Positions 1 to 8,145 of a stretch of 13,358 nt of DNA are shown here, one piece after another (the stretch's first letter is position 1; each line of letters begins with the position of its first letter). This stretch comes from CAZLQF01 sp964561545 (GTDB taxonomy: Bacteria; Bacteroidota; Bacteroidia; CAILMK01; CAYYUA01), in the NCBI GenBank assembly GCA_964561545.1, contig CAZLQF010000052.1, positions 1-13,358 on the forward strand, read 5' to 3'. A program made the position numbers and the translations under genes. A model generated the notes under the pieces. That model saw nothing but the letters and a program-made list of their open reading frames with translations, made no database searches and had not been told where the DNA came from.

Positions 1-359
1 AATAAATCCAGATCGCCATCATTGTCATAATCCACCCATAAGGGATGTTTAACCATCCCATTGTTGGTCATGAAGGTTGATTCTGTAAAACTATCGACTT
101 GATTGTTATAAATCTTGATGCCATTGTTTTTCATGGCAAAGGTCAGATCATCCTTACCGTCCTGGTCATAGTCATAAAAACTTACTCCTCGACCGAAAAT
201 TTCGGATGTATTGAAGGGATGATCAATCCCTATTGAATCAGCGACATTTACAAATTCCTGGCTTTGGGCCATTCCGGGTTTCCAACTACCGATCATTAAC
301 ATGACCACCATGCCCAACAAAGGGGTCCTTTTATATCGAAGTTGTAGTAAATATCCCAT
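1..359 (-). CDS. FG-GAP/VCBS-repeat secreted protein, N-terminal part
   Basis: About 119 residues are visible; the gene continues past the left edge. The chosen ATG (complement of 357-359) opens MGYLLQLRYKRTPLLGMVVM, a basic stretch followed by a hydrophobic segment ending near GMAQSQ, which reads as a Sec signal peptide. An in-frame TAA lies a little upstream, so the start cannot be far off. The mature part has two Ca-binding-like acidic repeats, DYDQDGKDDL around residue 66 and DYDNDGDLDL at the window edge, spaced as in FG-GAP/VCBS beta-propeller blades. Proteins of this family are exported, often cell-surface or outer-membrane-associated; the specific role is unknown. It begins 28 bases after the stop of the haloperoxidase-like gene on the same strand, so co-transcription is likely. 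The C-terminus, where a T9SS signal would sit, is not visible. Confidence 0.85.
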   Translation of the reverse strand, partial: MGYLLQLRYKRTPLLGMVVMLMIGSWKPGMAQSQEFVNVADSIGIDHPFNTSEIFGRGVSFYDYDQDGKDDLTFAMKNNGIKIYNNQVDSFTESTFMTNNGMVKHPLWVDYDNDGDLDL

Positions 360-387
360 CCAATCTTCGTTTGTTGATAACAAAGCC

Positions 388-3300
388 TTAATTGGTTACC
401 ACCAATTTCAGGATTTCATTATAGTGCTCATTCCGAATGTTTATGCAATACACCCCGGTTGATGATACAGGTTGTCCAAGATTTAAACGTGGCCGATTGC
501 CAGGAATAACTTTTTTCTCGTATACCAACTTTCCTTCCGTACTGTGAATGGTCACCGTAAAGTTGTGATCCGAATCTGGAACCCGGAGGTATAAATCTTT
601 GCCTGATTGTAACGGATTCGGGTAAACAAAAACTTTTGGCCGGTCCACACTTTTTGCGATCCCCGTCAAAGTAACCGCAAGGTAATCTTCAAAAGTAGTG
701 TCAGCTACAGGATTGCTGGCTTCATCGCTGGCATTTTGAATTGCCACATTAGTATTTTCCTGATCAACATTGCCTGGTTGCACTTTAAAAGTTTTTTGAT
801 GTTTTTGATCATTAAGCCAAAGCGTTTGAGTAGCATTTTCTCTTAAGATCTCTAATAGGTCTTTATTATTTGAAAACGTGTATTGCGGATGTTTCAAAGT
901 ATCCATTGCTTCATCAAAAGATGCGGTCAACCTGAATTGAGAGGTACTATTCTTGATCTGGTGCGTATTTGCGTTAAGTTTGGTAATATGGGGGTTGCGA
1001 GTATCCAGGTCTATAAAATTCTTTTCAGAAAAGGTAACCTGAGGATTGCCGACCCAATCCTTTCCTTGACTAACCGATAACTCAAGGCTGTCCATTTCGA
1101 TGTTTTCATCATATACATCAAAGCGACCAATGAAATTGCTGTCATTTTTCCATTGGCTTTGAAAGGGATTAAAGGCTACCGAATTGCTAAGGTTTTTTGA
1201 ATGTTTGAACGCTAAGACAACCCCCTGGCTGGTATCCATTGCTTCAGAATAGGTGACTACAATTTCGAAGTTGGCATTGCCCGTATCCTGATCGGATATG
1301 ACATTGGATGAGGGGGTTAAATTTGAAACAGATGGCTGTTTCGTATCGATCGAAAACCAATCCTCCATTACGAGTGGAGTCGGCCTGTTGCCATTTGAAG
1401 TACGCAATTTTTCAAGGCTTACATCAATGTTTTTAAACGTGCGGTCTTTGTTCAATAGGTTGTAAACAACCTTGCAGGAAGAATCATTAAGCCACTTGCT
1501 ATCAGATGCTTTATAGTCCAAAATGTTGCTAATTTCTGGCTTAGAAAAGCTTAATTCAGGAGGTATAGAAGTATTCATTGCACGGTCAAAAGTTAGGTTA
1601 ACGACCAATGCCTGGCTTCCATAATCATAGATATTCAAAATTTGTTGTTTGATGGAAGAATCAATAAGCAAAGGATTTTTAGTATTGATGGAAAAAACAT
1701 TTTGAGTGTCAAAAGGAACTTGTGAATTACCAGCCCAATCTTCAGTGCCACTGAGTTTGAGACCAATATTTGAAATTTCCTCATTCAGATCAGCCACATT
1801 GTAAGCTGCTAAGTAAGTTTTGGGCTTAACCCATCCGCTGCTTTGCATATCTTTGGTTAAAGTAGCGCTCAAGGATGAATTGCTCATAAATTGAATGGAA
1901 GGCGCAAGTGCGGTATCGCATGGTTCATCATAATGGATGGATATGGTGAACAATGAGTCGCTTGCCCTGTCATTCAGGAAAGTTTTGTTGGGTTTTACTT
2001 CACTTACAGCGGGTCTTTTGGTATCGACCGTAAATGGCTGTTTTTCTAAATAGGGATTTTGAGTTATGCTTGACGTACTCTGAGCACCGGATATGTGAAA
2101 ATTAATGTTGGTTAATTGTTCGCTGGAATTCTCAAAATCATAACTCAGAATCAATGTTTGATCATTGGACCACGAATGATCCTTGAAAATCAAAGCATTT
2201 TTAAATGGGTCATCTACAAGGCACTTCACGGTTGGCAGCATAGTAGTATCCATCGGTTCATTGTAAGTTACCGTTACCGTAAATGTTTGATTGGTATCCT
2301 GAAGTGATAAAATGCTGTCGCTAAAGCTTAAATCCGTAACGGCAGGTTTTTCTATGCTAAACAGCTTATCCGTCTTGTTGAAAGCAAAATTCCCGGCTTT
2401 TCTTCCCATAATCCGGCCATTGATATCATCTGCCGGTGGATGGATACCGCCCCAAATTCTGGATAAGCTGGTATAATCAGAAGCATCTTTGTAGGTGGCA
2501 TATTGCAGGTAGACATCTTCGGTTGGCCCATTTTCATGTTCAAGAAATTCATTTTTCTTCATATGAAAATTGCTCTTGCCACCTGGGAAATAGGGACTTC
2601 CTGTAATTTGGGTCATAATTCGTGATGCGGCCCTTGAGAACGTAGAGTGGCCTGAAACATAACCTGGAAAAGGAGGAGTTACAAAAGTTGGCTTTTGATA
2701 GGACCACCAATCTCCAGCCAATATCCAACCAACTCCGGCTGTATCTTTTTTAGGGTCACTGATGTAATCATGACCTTTCCAGGTATAGAGCTTAATTTCT
2801 CCAACATTTTTATTGTTGGGACCTGCTAATGAATCACCCTGATGAACTAATTCAATGTAACCTGGTATAAGCGGGATGCCAGCCGGATCATAATTCATTT
2901 TGGTAGAATCCGAACACTGCCCTTGTTCTGCCATATATCGAATGGCAGAAATAGGCCGGATGTAATCGTACCAACCTTTAACACTCCATGCGGCTATTGC
3001 TGCATCATGCATGGCTCCTCCCAAAGTTAAATAGGCTTTTACATCGTATTCAAGATCACTGATTTGCGAACCTTGTCCTTTCCATTTCTTAGAAAATAAA
3101 GCATCATCCTGAGTTTCATTGTAGATAGCAAACCAGTGGCCGGGTGGTGTTTCAGAGGCAATGCCATCGGCCCAGTATTCAGCCAGGATTCTTGCATAAT
3201 CAGCCCTTTTGACCTTCTGAGACTGATATGGTTGACCTGTTACGGGGTTTACATTATAACCTTTATCAATTCCTGGTCCCCCGCCTTCAAAATAATTATA

Positions 3301-4317
3301 GAAAGTGTCATAATTACTGAACTTCTTAGGATAATAATCTGTATTCCCAATGCCATTTGGCGATACATCCCACTTAGTCGTGTCAGTGGGATCCAAGTGG
3401 GATTGCCAGATCGAAACCATGCAAAAACCCCATTTGTATTCGGAATCCAAACAGCCAGGTGCAGTGGTATCAATATAAGGAGGCGGGCCGGGGTCCAGGT
3501 AAACTTGATATGTATTGCCATTCCTTTGCCTTGTCTTCGTTGTTTTATTAGAGTCTTGTAAAGCAAATGGGTCTACATCTCCCCATTCCGGGGATAATGC
3601 AGATTGCGTACTCTTTATAGGATTTCCAGCTTGATCAATTCGCTTGGTTAGTTTTAAAGGTTGCCAATGATTGGGATGTTCAAGCGCAGGGTTGCCAGTG
3701 TTGTCAGGGTTGAGGGTATCGTTCAGCAACTCATAGTAGCGATTGGCATAATTGTTTTGTTCATTAGCCCCATCCTGTTTCCCGTATTCAATCATTTTTT
3801 GAGCGATGTAATTTCCTAAATGAGCAGGATTGCCTGAAAGGTAATTGGTAGAAGTATCGGACTCATTGTAACCGTGTGAACTCATGAAATTATTAAGCTT
3901 ATTGTAGATGGTACCCACATTAGGTGAAACCTGATAACGGTGCTTAAGAAGCCTGTAAGTAGCAAAAGCAATGGCTTTTTCCTGAGCAGCTTGCTTGTTA
4001 GAAGGAATTGCTACTCCTTTGAATGGGCAAACAAATCCCTGAAGGGTATCTCTAAGAAAGTAAGTTTTAGCAGAAGGTTCATAAGCCGCCCATGCATCGT
4101 ACGCTGCAATAGACCAATGGTATAAATTACGAGCGTGCACAGTAGGTCGGGCTTTGCTATTTCGAATGGAATACAAAAGCTTTTCATTGGCTTCTAAAGC
4201 AATAGAATGATTTTGACTTTTAGCCTTTCCATCCATTAACGCAAGTATTACTACCAATCCTATTGAAAACTTGAATGATAAGGTTTGTAGATAAAAATTC
4301 ATACAGCCTTTTTTCAT
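388..4317 (-). CDS. Secreted vanadium-dependent haloperoxidase-like (PAP2 fold) protein with five Ig-like repeats and T9SS sorting domain
   Basis: A 1309-residue exported enzyme. Residues 1-35 form a signal peptide; a second ATG at codon 6 is an equally good start. Residues about 40-650 are the vanadium haloperoxidase/PAP2 region. All residues that bind vanadate in fungal chloroperoxidase are present with the right spacing: K447 and R454 (7 apart), S555-G556-H557, then R620 and H626 (6 apart). W444 and F550 sit where chloroperoxidases have Trp and Phe. The family oxidises halides with peroxide or, in some members, hydrolyses phosphate esters; the substrate here is inferred only. Residues about 659-1222 are five repeats of roughly 110 residues, each with a motif like E-x-M-D-T early on and most joined by D-T-[KR]-x-P. 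Residues 1226-1309 (VFVYPNPLQ to KLVVTN) are a type A T9SS C-terminal domain. The likely location is the cell surface or outside the cell. It is first in a probable two-gene unit with the VCBS gene. Confidence 0.9.
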   Translation of the reverse strand: MKKGCMNFYLQTLSFKFSIGLVVILALMDGKAKSQNHSIALEANEKLLYSIRNSKARPTVHARNLYHWSIAAYDAWAAYEPSAKTYFLRDTLQGFVCPFKGVAIPSNKQAAQEKAIAFATYRLLKHRYQVSPNVGTIYNKLNNFMSSHGYNESDTSTNYLSGNPAHLGNYIAQKMIEYGKQDGANEQNNYANRYYELLNDTLNPDNTGNPALEHPNHWQPLKLTKRIDQAGNPIKSTQSALSPEWGDVDPFALQDSNKTTKTRQRNGNTYQVYLDPGPPPYIDTTAPGCLDSEYKWGFCMVSIWQSHLDPTDTTKWDVSPNGIGNTDYYPKKFSNYDTFYNYFEGGGPGIDKGYNVNPVTGQPYQSQKVKRADYARILAEYWADGIASETPPGHWFAIYNETQDDALFSKKWKGQGSQISDLEYDVKAYLTLGGAMHDAAIAAWSVKGWYDYIRPISAIRYMAEQGQCSDSTKMNYDPAGIPLIPGYIELVHQGDSLAGPNNKNVGEIKLYTWKGHDYISDPKKDTAGVGWILAGDWWSYQKPTFVTPPFPGYVSGHSTFSRAASRIMTQITGSPYFPGGKSNFHMKKNEFLEHENGPTEDVYLQYATYKDASDYTSLSRIWGGIHPPADDINGRIMGRKAGNFAFNKTDKLFSIEKPAVTDLSFSDSILSLQDTNQTFTVTVTYNEPMDTTMLPTVKCLVDDPFKNALIFKDHSWSNDQTLILSYDFENSSEQLTNINFHISGAQSTSSITQNPYLEKQPFTVDTKRPAVSEVKPNKTFLNDRASDSLFTISIHYDEPCDTALAPSIQFMSNSSLSATLTKDMQSSGWVKPKTYLAAYNVADLNEEISNIGLKLSGTEDWAGNSQVPFDTQNVFSINTKNPLLIDSSIKQQILNIYDYGSQALVVNLTFDRAMNTSIPPELSFSKPEISNILDYKASDSKWLNDSSCKVVYNLLNKDRTFKNIDVSLEKLRTSNGNRPTPLVMEDWFSIDTKQPSVSNLTPSSNVISDQDTGNANFEIVVTYSEAMDTSQGVVLAFKHSKNLSNSVAFNPFQSQWKNDSNFIGRFDVYDENIEMDSLELSVSQGKDWVGNPQVTFSEKNFIDLDTRNPHITKLNANTHQIKNSTSQFRLTASFDEAMDTLKHPQYTFSNNKDLLEILRENATQTLWLNDQKHQKTFKVQPGNVDQENTNVAIQNASDEASNPVADTTFEDYLAVTLTGIAKSVDRPKVFVYPNPLQSGKDLYLRVPDSDHNFTVTIHSTEGKLVYEKKVIPGNRPRLNLGQPVSSTGVYCINIRNEHYNEILKLVVTN

Positions 4318-4527
4318 ACTAATTGATCAATATGCTTTGACCCCTTGGAGCCAAATGACATTAATGCCAAAGAAAAAATAATGACCTTTTCCTTATTTAA
4401 ATTCCCTCTAAAACAATATTACTTACCTAATAAATTCTACACCCTTTCTATTAGATAATATATAAAAATTTCCCTTATATGCGAAAGGTAACACTTAATT
4501 TTGATTAATTCAAGCGCAACCATCAAT

Positions 4528-7377
4528 TTAAACATCAAAGCGATGGCAAATACCATTATAAGGGCAATTCCGGCAAATATCCAAATCATCGGTTTGGTCA
4601 AATGGTAGTTCAGGATCAAACATTTTACTCAAAGTCCGGGTGAGTTCCTGCTCAAAAAGCGCAAAATCTTCAATTGAAACAGGTTCCTTATTAAGCAATT
4701 TGATCGGCTGGTTCACATCTTTTAAAGGATAAGCACCGGTCAAAACCTGGGTTGTTGGGTCCTGGTTTTTTAGATATACATAACTGTACCAAGCTAATTG
4801 AAGGGCCGTTTGTTTACCGGCTATATCTTCAAAGTAGTTTCCAAAATCAGTTTTAGAAGGGATTTTGATCTCACCTGTTTTATAGTCAATGATCCGGATC
4901 GTTCCATCCTTCTCATCAAGCCGATCCACAACACCTGAAAGCTTAACGTAATCTGTTTTGCCATTGACTTCAACGGGAAATTGGGCCGAATAACCCTTTT
5001 GCTCCAATGCCAATATTTTAAATGGCGCCTCCTTTTGGTCACGCTCTAAAACGCTCTCTAATTGCTTCCGGATCACCTCCTTTACCAAAATGTTCTTGCC
5101 TTCCAGGCTACTGGTATCTGGTAAATATTTTTGCGCTATGGCTTCATTCAAAGCATTTTCCAGGTTTTCTTTCAAGGCATCAAAGTCCTGTTCGTGAAAT
5201 TCGTGGCCTTTTTCATCAATGTGCTTCTGATATAATTGATGGATCGCTTCATGAAAAATGCTTCCCAGCACATCGGGTTCGATTTCTTCCTTTACTTCTT
5301 CTTTTTCCTCCAAACGTGCTATGTACTTAAAATAGAATTGTAAAGGGCAGCTCAAAAAAGTGGAAACCGCACTTGGACTCAGGTGTTTTGCACCATTTCC
5401 GTTAATCGACATAAGGTAGCGGTGTAGTTGTGTATAGACTTCCGCTTCTTTTGGTATAACGATTTCCTTTTCAGAATAGGCTTGAAATGGGGTTCCAACC
5501 AAATAATGCTGTAATTGTATGTTGGGGTTGGCCGGTTTAAGCTCATTCTCTAACTGAAGGATGAACCGGGATTGCTCCCCTGCGTCATTGCCTTCGGTTT
5601 CTGTATCATAAAACAGGTATACGTTTTGAGCTCTTTGCATCAAGCGGTAAAAGTAATAAGCATAAAGGGCATCATCATCCTCATAGGTGGGAAGTCCAGC
5701 AGCTTTCCTTAAGTGATAGGGAATGTATGAATTGCTGTTTTGCTTAGCAGGAAAATAACCTTCGTTCATACTGAGGATCAATACATTGTCAAAGTCAAGA
5801 TTCCTTGTTTCCAACACGCCCATGATCTGTAGCCCTTTTAACGGCTCACCGCTGAAAGGTAAGGAGGCCGAAGCAATGACTTGCTTGAAAAGCTTCCAAA
5901 AAGTAGGAACATTCAATTCAAGTTCTTCTTCCCTTAGCACATCTTCAAGCCGGTTCAGCTGGGCGTAAAATTGGTACAAAAATTCCTTCTCTATATTTAC
6001 ATCGGTTTCAGCAGATTGTAGCTGTTCATCAATGATTGCTAAGAGCCCCCTGAAATATGGAATGATGGCATCCACTTCTTTAATGGGTTGGAAGATCTTA
6101 TGAAATGACCCATCTTGATCCCCATCCTGTTTTTGCAGTTCCTCAAACGGAATGTAGATCTTATTTTCTTTTTGGATCTGTTGATTGTATTCCCTGATTT
6201 TTTCAGGATCCAATGCCTGGATGTAAGGATGCTGAAGCACCTGTACCACATTTCGGAAGTAAAATCGTTCATGGGCTGAAGAGCCGCCCATATAGCGCTG
6301 CATGTCCAATAAAGCTTCCAGCAAACTGAAAATTGAAGTATTTTGTAATGGAAAGCCCATGGTGACATTAACGTCCTTACAGCGCTCTGGCAATGATTGA
6401 AGGACAGGAAACAATAAGTTTTCATCAGGAAGGATCACGGCTGTTTTTTCAGGCCTCCATTCTTCCATTTTTTGCTCGAGGATTTTCCCCAATGCCTTGG
6501 CTTGGCCTGCTTTCCTGGAAACGCCGAATAAGCGAACATCTTTTGCTTGGGTGGTTAGGTTGGGTTCGATCCAGTTATCGCCTGGCTTCGGTAGGGTTTT
6601 AAAATTTGCTCGCAAGAATTTACCGGCTTCTTGGTGAGCATCGTTCAAATAATAAGGATCTACGTCCCAATAAACTTCAGCCTTACCATTTTCATGAAAA
6701 GCTTGAAAAAGTGCCTTTTCAGCTTCACTTAGCGCATTGAAGCCGCCAAAAATGAGGCTCGTCCATGAAAGTTCTACTTCATTAGCCTTGGCTTCTTCTG
6801 CCAGATAGCGATAAGCCATGCCTTCATAAGCTAAGCCTTTGGTTTTTAGTTTTTCACGAAAAGCTTCATAAGCTTTGCGGTTCCATTCCCAGATATGAAG
6901 GAAATTGCCGGGAATTTGTTGGTCTTCTTGGGGTGCATTGCTCCAGAATTGCTCCAACAACTGCATATCAAAGATGCCTGGATCGAATCGCTGTTCTAAT
7001 TCTTTGATGTCCCTAATGTTTTGAAAAAGCTGATCACCAGGAACCATGTATTTGTCAATTTCATCAAAATCCCTGAGCAGCATTTGCCCCCAAGGATAGA
7101 ATGCATCGAAGCTTTCTTCGCTGCCCAATTCCTGCAGGACTTTATAAAGCTCAATAATTAGGGTTAACTGATCAGGAATATGAAAAGGCACCATCTTCTC
7201 AATAAACTCCCGAATGCTGAAAATATCGGGCATCCAAACGGGTTGTTCGATTTGCTTGGCCATGTAATTTCTGAAGAACAAGCCTGCCCTTTTGTTGGGA
7301 AAAATAAGGGCCAGGTTGGCAAGGTCGGATTGATGCTTGTTAAAAAGGTCTTGGTGTATTTTTTCGAGAAAGGTCAT
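4528..7377 (-). CDS. addB: AddB-like PD-(D/E)XK nuclease, partner of the AddA-type helicase-nuclease
   Basis: A 949-residue protein of the Bacteroidota AddB type, involved in resection of double-strand breaks for recombination. The N-terminal two thirds resemble an SF1 helicase fold. Where Walker A should be, the segment ALIFPNKRAGLFF (23-35) has no GxGKT, so ATPase activity is not expected. The AddB/RecC-like segment around 517-545 (GVLETRNLDFDNVLILSMNEGYFP) is present in full. The C-terminal nuclease begins near 665 and keeps H709, D818 (GVVDRL), D831 and K833 (IIDYKTG), and Q860-x3-Y864. Four cysteines match the AddB Fe-S set: C677 in SCPLQFYF, then C935, C938 and C944 (C-x2-C-x5-C) near the end. 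The start at ATG 7377 fits the usual N-terminus, with 210 bases separating its stop from the next gene downstream. The addA-like gene lies upstream on the same strand, separated by an island of at least 896 bases, so one operon is doubtful. Confidence 0.88.
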   Translation of the reverse strand: MTFLEKIHQDLFNKHQSDLANLALIFPNKRAGLFFRNYMAKQIEQPVWMPDIFSIREFIEKMVPFHIPDQLTLIIELYKVLQELGSEESFDAFYPWGQMLLRDFDEIDKYMVPGDQLFQNIRDIKELEQRFDPGIFDMQLLEQFWSNAPQEDQQIPGNFLHIWEWNRKAYEAFREKLKTKGLAYEGMAYRYLAEEAKANEVELSWTSLIFGGFNALSEAEKALFQAFHENGKAEVYWDVDPYYLNDAHQEAGKFLRANFKTLPKPGDNWIEPNLTTQAKDVRLFGVSRKAGQAKALGKILEQKMEEWRPEKTAVILPDENLLFPVLQSLPERCKDVNVTMGFPLQNTSIFSLLEALLDMQRYMGGSSAHERFYFRNVVQVLQHPYIQALDPEKIREYNQQIQKENKIYIPFEELQKQDGDQDGSFHKIFQPIKEVDAIIPYFRGLLAIIDEQLQSAETDVNIEKEFLYQFYAQLNRLEDVLREEELELNVPTFWKLFKQVIASASLPFSGEPLKGLQIMGVLETRNLDFDNVLILSMNEGYFPAKQNSNSYIPYHLRKAAGLPTYEDDDALYAYYFYRLMQRAQNVYLFYDTETEGNDAGEQSRFILQLENELKPANPNIQLQHYLVGTPFQAYSEKEIVIPKEAEVYTQLHRYLMSINGNGAKHLSPSAVSTFLSCPLQFYFKYIARLEEKEEVKEEIEPDVLGSIFHEAIHQLYQKHIDEKGHEFHEQDFDALKENLENALNEAIAQKYLPDTSSLEGKNILVKEVIRKQLESVLERDQKEAPFKILALEQKGYSAQFPVEVNGKTDYVKLSGVVDRLDEKDGTIRIIDYKTGEIKIPSKTDFGNYFEDIAGKQTALQLAWYSYVYLKNQDPTTQVLTGAYPLKDVNQPIKLLNKEPVSIEDFALFEQELTRTLSKMFDPELPFDQTDDLDICRNCPYNGICHRFDV

Positions 7378-7524
7378 GAAAAGAATTGAATTAGTGAGCA
7401 GGCTCCAAGTAATCTTTCTAAATTACAATTTGATCTGTTTCTTAAAAACTTAAAATTCAAAATTGAAGTGAAATTGGTAGTAATCAATTCCATAGGCGAT
7501 CGCAAATATTAAGCTATTGGCTCA

Positions 7525-7718
7525 TGGCCATTCTTAATGGCTAAAGCCCGGATTAATTCCTATGTTCTATAATCCCCGGCCTGAAGGCCGGGGCAAAAAA
7601 TTCAATAGAAATTGGTTTTGCACCTGGCTTCAGCCAGGGATTTAAAAATCAGAGAGGTAGAGGCTTTAGCCGTTAATACGGAACTACAGCAAGATTTTAC
7701 CTTCAGCTATTTGTAGTT
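7525..7718. repeat. REPIN-like cluster of palindromic hairpins
   Basis: Four nested or adjacent inverted repeats occur within 195 bases. GCCATT-CTT-AATGGC is at 7527-7541. A perfect 8-bp GC stem with TGAA loop is at 7574-7593. A 6-bp stem CCTGGC/GCCAGG with TTCA loop is at 7623-7638. AACTACA/TGTAGTT arms are at 7682-7688 and 7712-7718. The TGAA and TTCA loops are reverse complements, so the two central hairpins are oppositely oriented. An outer pair, GGCTAAAGCC at 7539-7548 and GGCTTTAGCC at 7662-7671, extends to 15 bp with one mismatch and encloses both. This matches the paired REP (REPIN) layout seen for sequences mobilised by IS200-like RAYT transposases. No transposase gene is present, and genome copy number cannot be seen from here. 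Confidence 0.6.
7574..7593. repeat. Perfect GC-rich hairpin (8-bp stem, TGAA loop)
   Basis: CCCCGGCC-TGAA-GGCCGGGG is strongly GC-rich against its AT-rich surroundings. It is followed on the plus strand by CAAAAAA rather than a T run, so it does not read as a plus-strand intrinsic terminator. On the minus strand the hairpin is followed by ATTATAG, also not a T tract. It is best read as the core of one REP unit. Confidence 0.7.
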
Positions 7719-7791
7719 ATATGAGGCTTTAAACCCTCTAATGCCTATGGATTCATAAGCCCCTTCCATACATAATTGTACCAATAAACCG

Positions 7792-7891
7792 NNNNNNNNN
7801 NNNNNNNNNNNNNNNNNNNNNNNNNNNNNNNNNNNNNNNNNNNNNNNNNNNNNNNNNNNNNNNNNNNNNNNNNNNNNNNNNNNNNNNNNNN
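7792..7891. other. Assembly gap of 100 N
   Basis: Exactly 100 undetermined bases, the conventional placeholder for a scaffold gap of unknown size. It lies next to the hairpin cluster, which may be why the assembly broke. Distances and reading frames across it, and so the true separation of the addB- and addA-like genes, are not reliable. Confidence 0.97.
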
Positions 7892-8128
7892 GCCCAACCT
7901 AATAAAACCCAAAATCCAATTGGCTTTGTAAAAAGGGGTTAAATGTGGGTTTTTACCCCATGAAAAGCAATGGTCCCAATTCCATGCAATCTTAATAACA
8001 GCCCAGAGCCCGGATAAAATAGAAGCTCCCAACCCAATTGTTGGTCAAAATTTATTGCTAAAAAGGATACGATGGTAGGTAGTAGCCAAAATGAACAGCA
8101 GGAAGCTTATGGTTCGAATTTTCTGCAT
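7892..8128 (-). pseudogene. Broken hypothetical ORF, possibly a small membrane protein
   Basis: An ATG at the complement of 8126-8128 begins MQKIRTISFLLFILATTYHR, with a short hydrophobic stretch. The frame meets TGA at 8045-8047 after 27 codons. The same frame then stays open to the gap, with a hydrophobic Trp-rich stretch (GASILSGLWAVIKIAWNWD and on). A TGG-to-TGA change would explain the break, so this may be a nonsense pseudogene of a small membrane protein. It could equally be non-coding sequence with a chance frame. No family is recognised, and the other end is lost in the gap. Confidence 0.3.
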
Positions 8129-8145
8129 TGTTAATGTGCCATTAT

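Noticed and set aside
3136..3566. Overlapping ORFs of 141 and 105 codons inside the haloperoxidase gene
   Set aside because: Both are shadows in other frames of a strongly supported coding region.
4437..4527. CCTTTC ... GAAAGG inverted repeat downstream of the addB-like gene as a terminator
   Set aside because: The arms are 6 bp with a loop of over 30 bases, expected by chance in AT-rich DNA.
7418..7450. TAATTTAG with upstream TTTT as a promoter for the addB-like gene
   Set aside because: Both elements carry a mismatch to the Bacteroidota consensus, so it is not distinguishable from background.
7497..7504. GCGATCGC octamer, the cyanobacterial HIP1 palindrome
   Set aside because: A single copy in a clearly Bacteroidota context; most likely coincidence.
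7501..7740. CRISPR array
   Set aside because: The repeats are palindromes of different sequence and uneven spacing, not direct repeats with spacers.
7745..8032. 95-codon minus-strand ORF spanning the N run
   Set aside because: The frame on the two sides is joined only by an arbitrary 100-N gap, so the ORF is an artefact as one protein.
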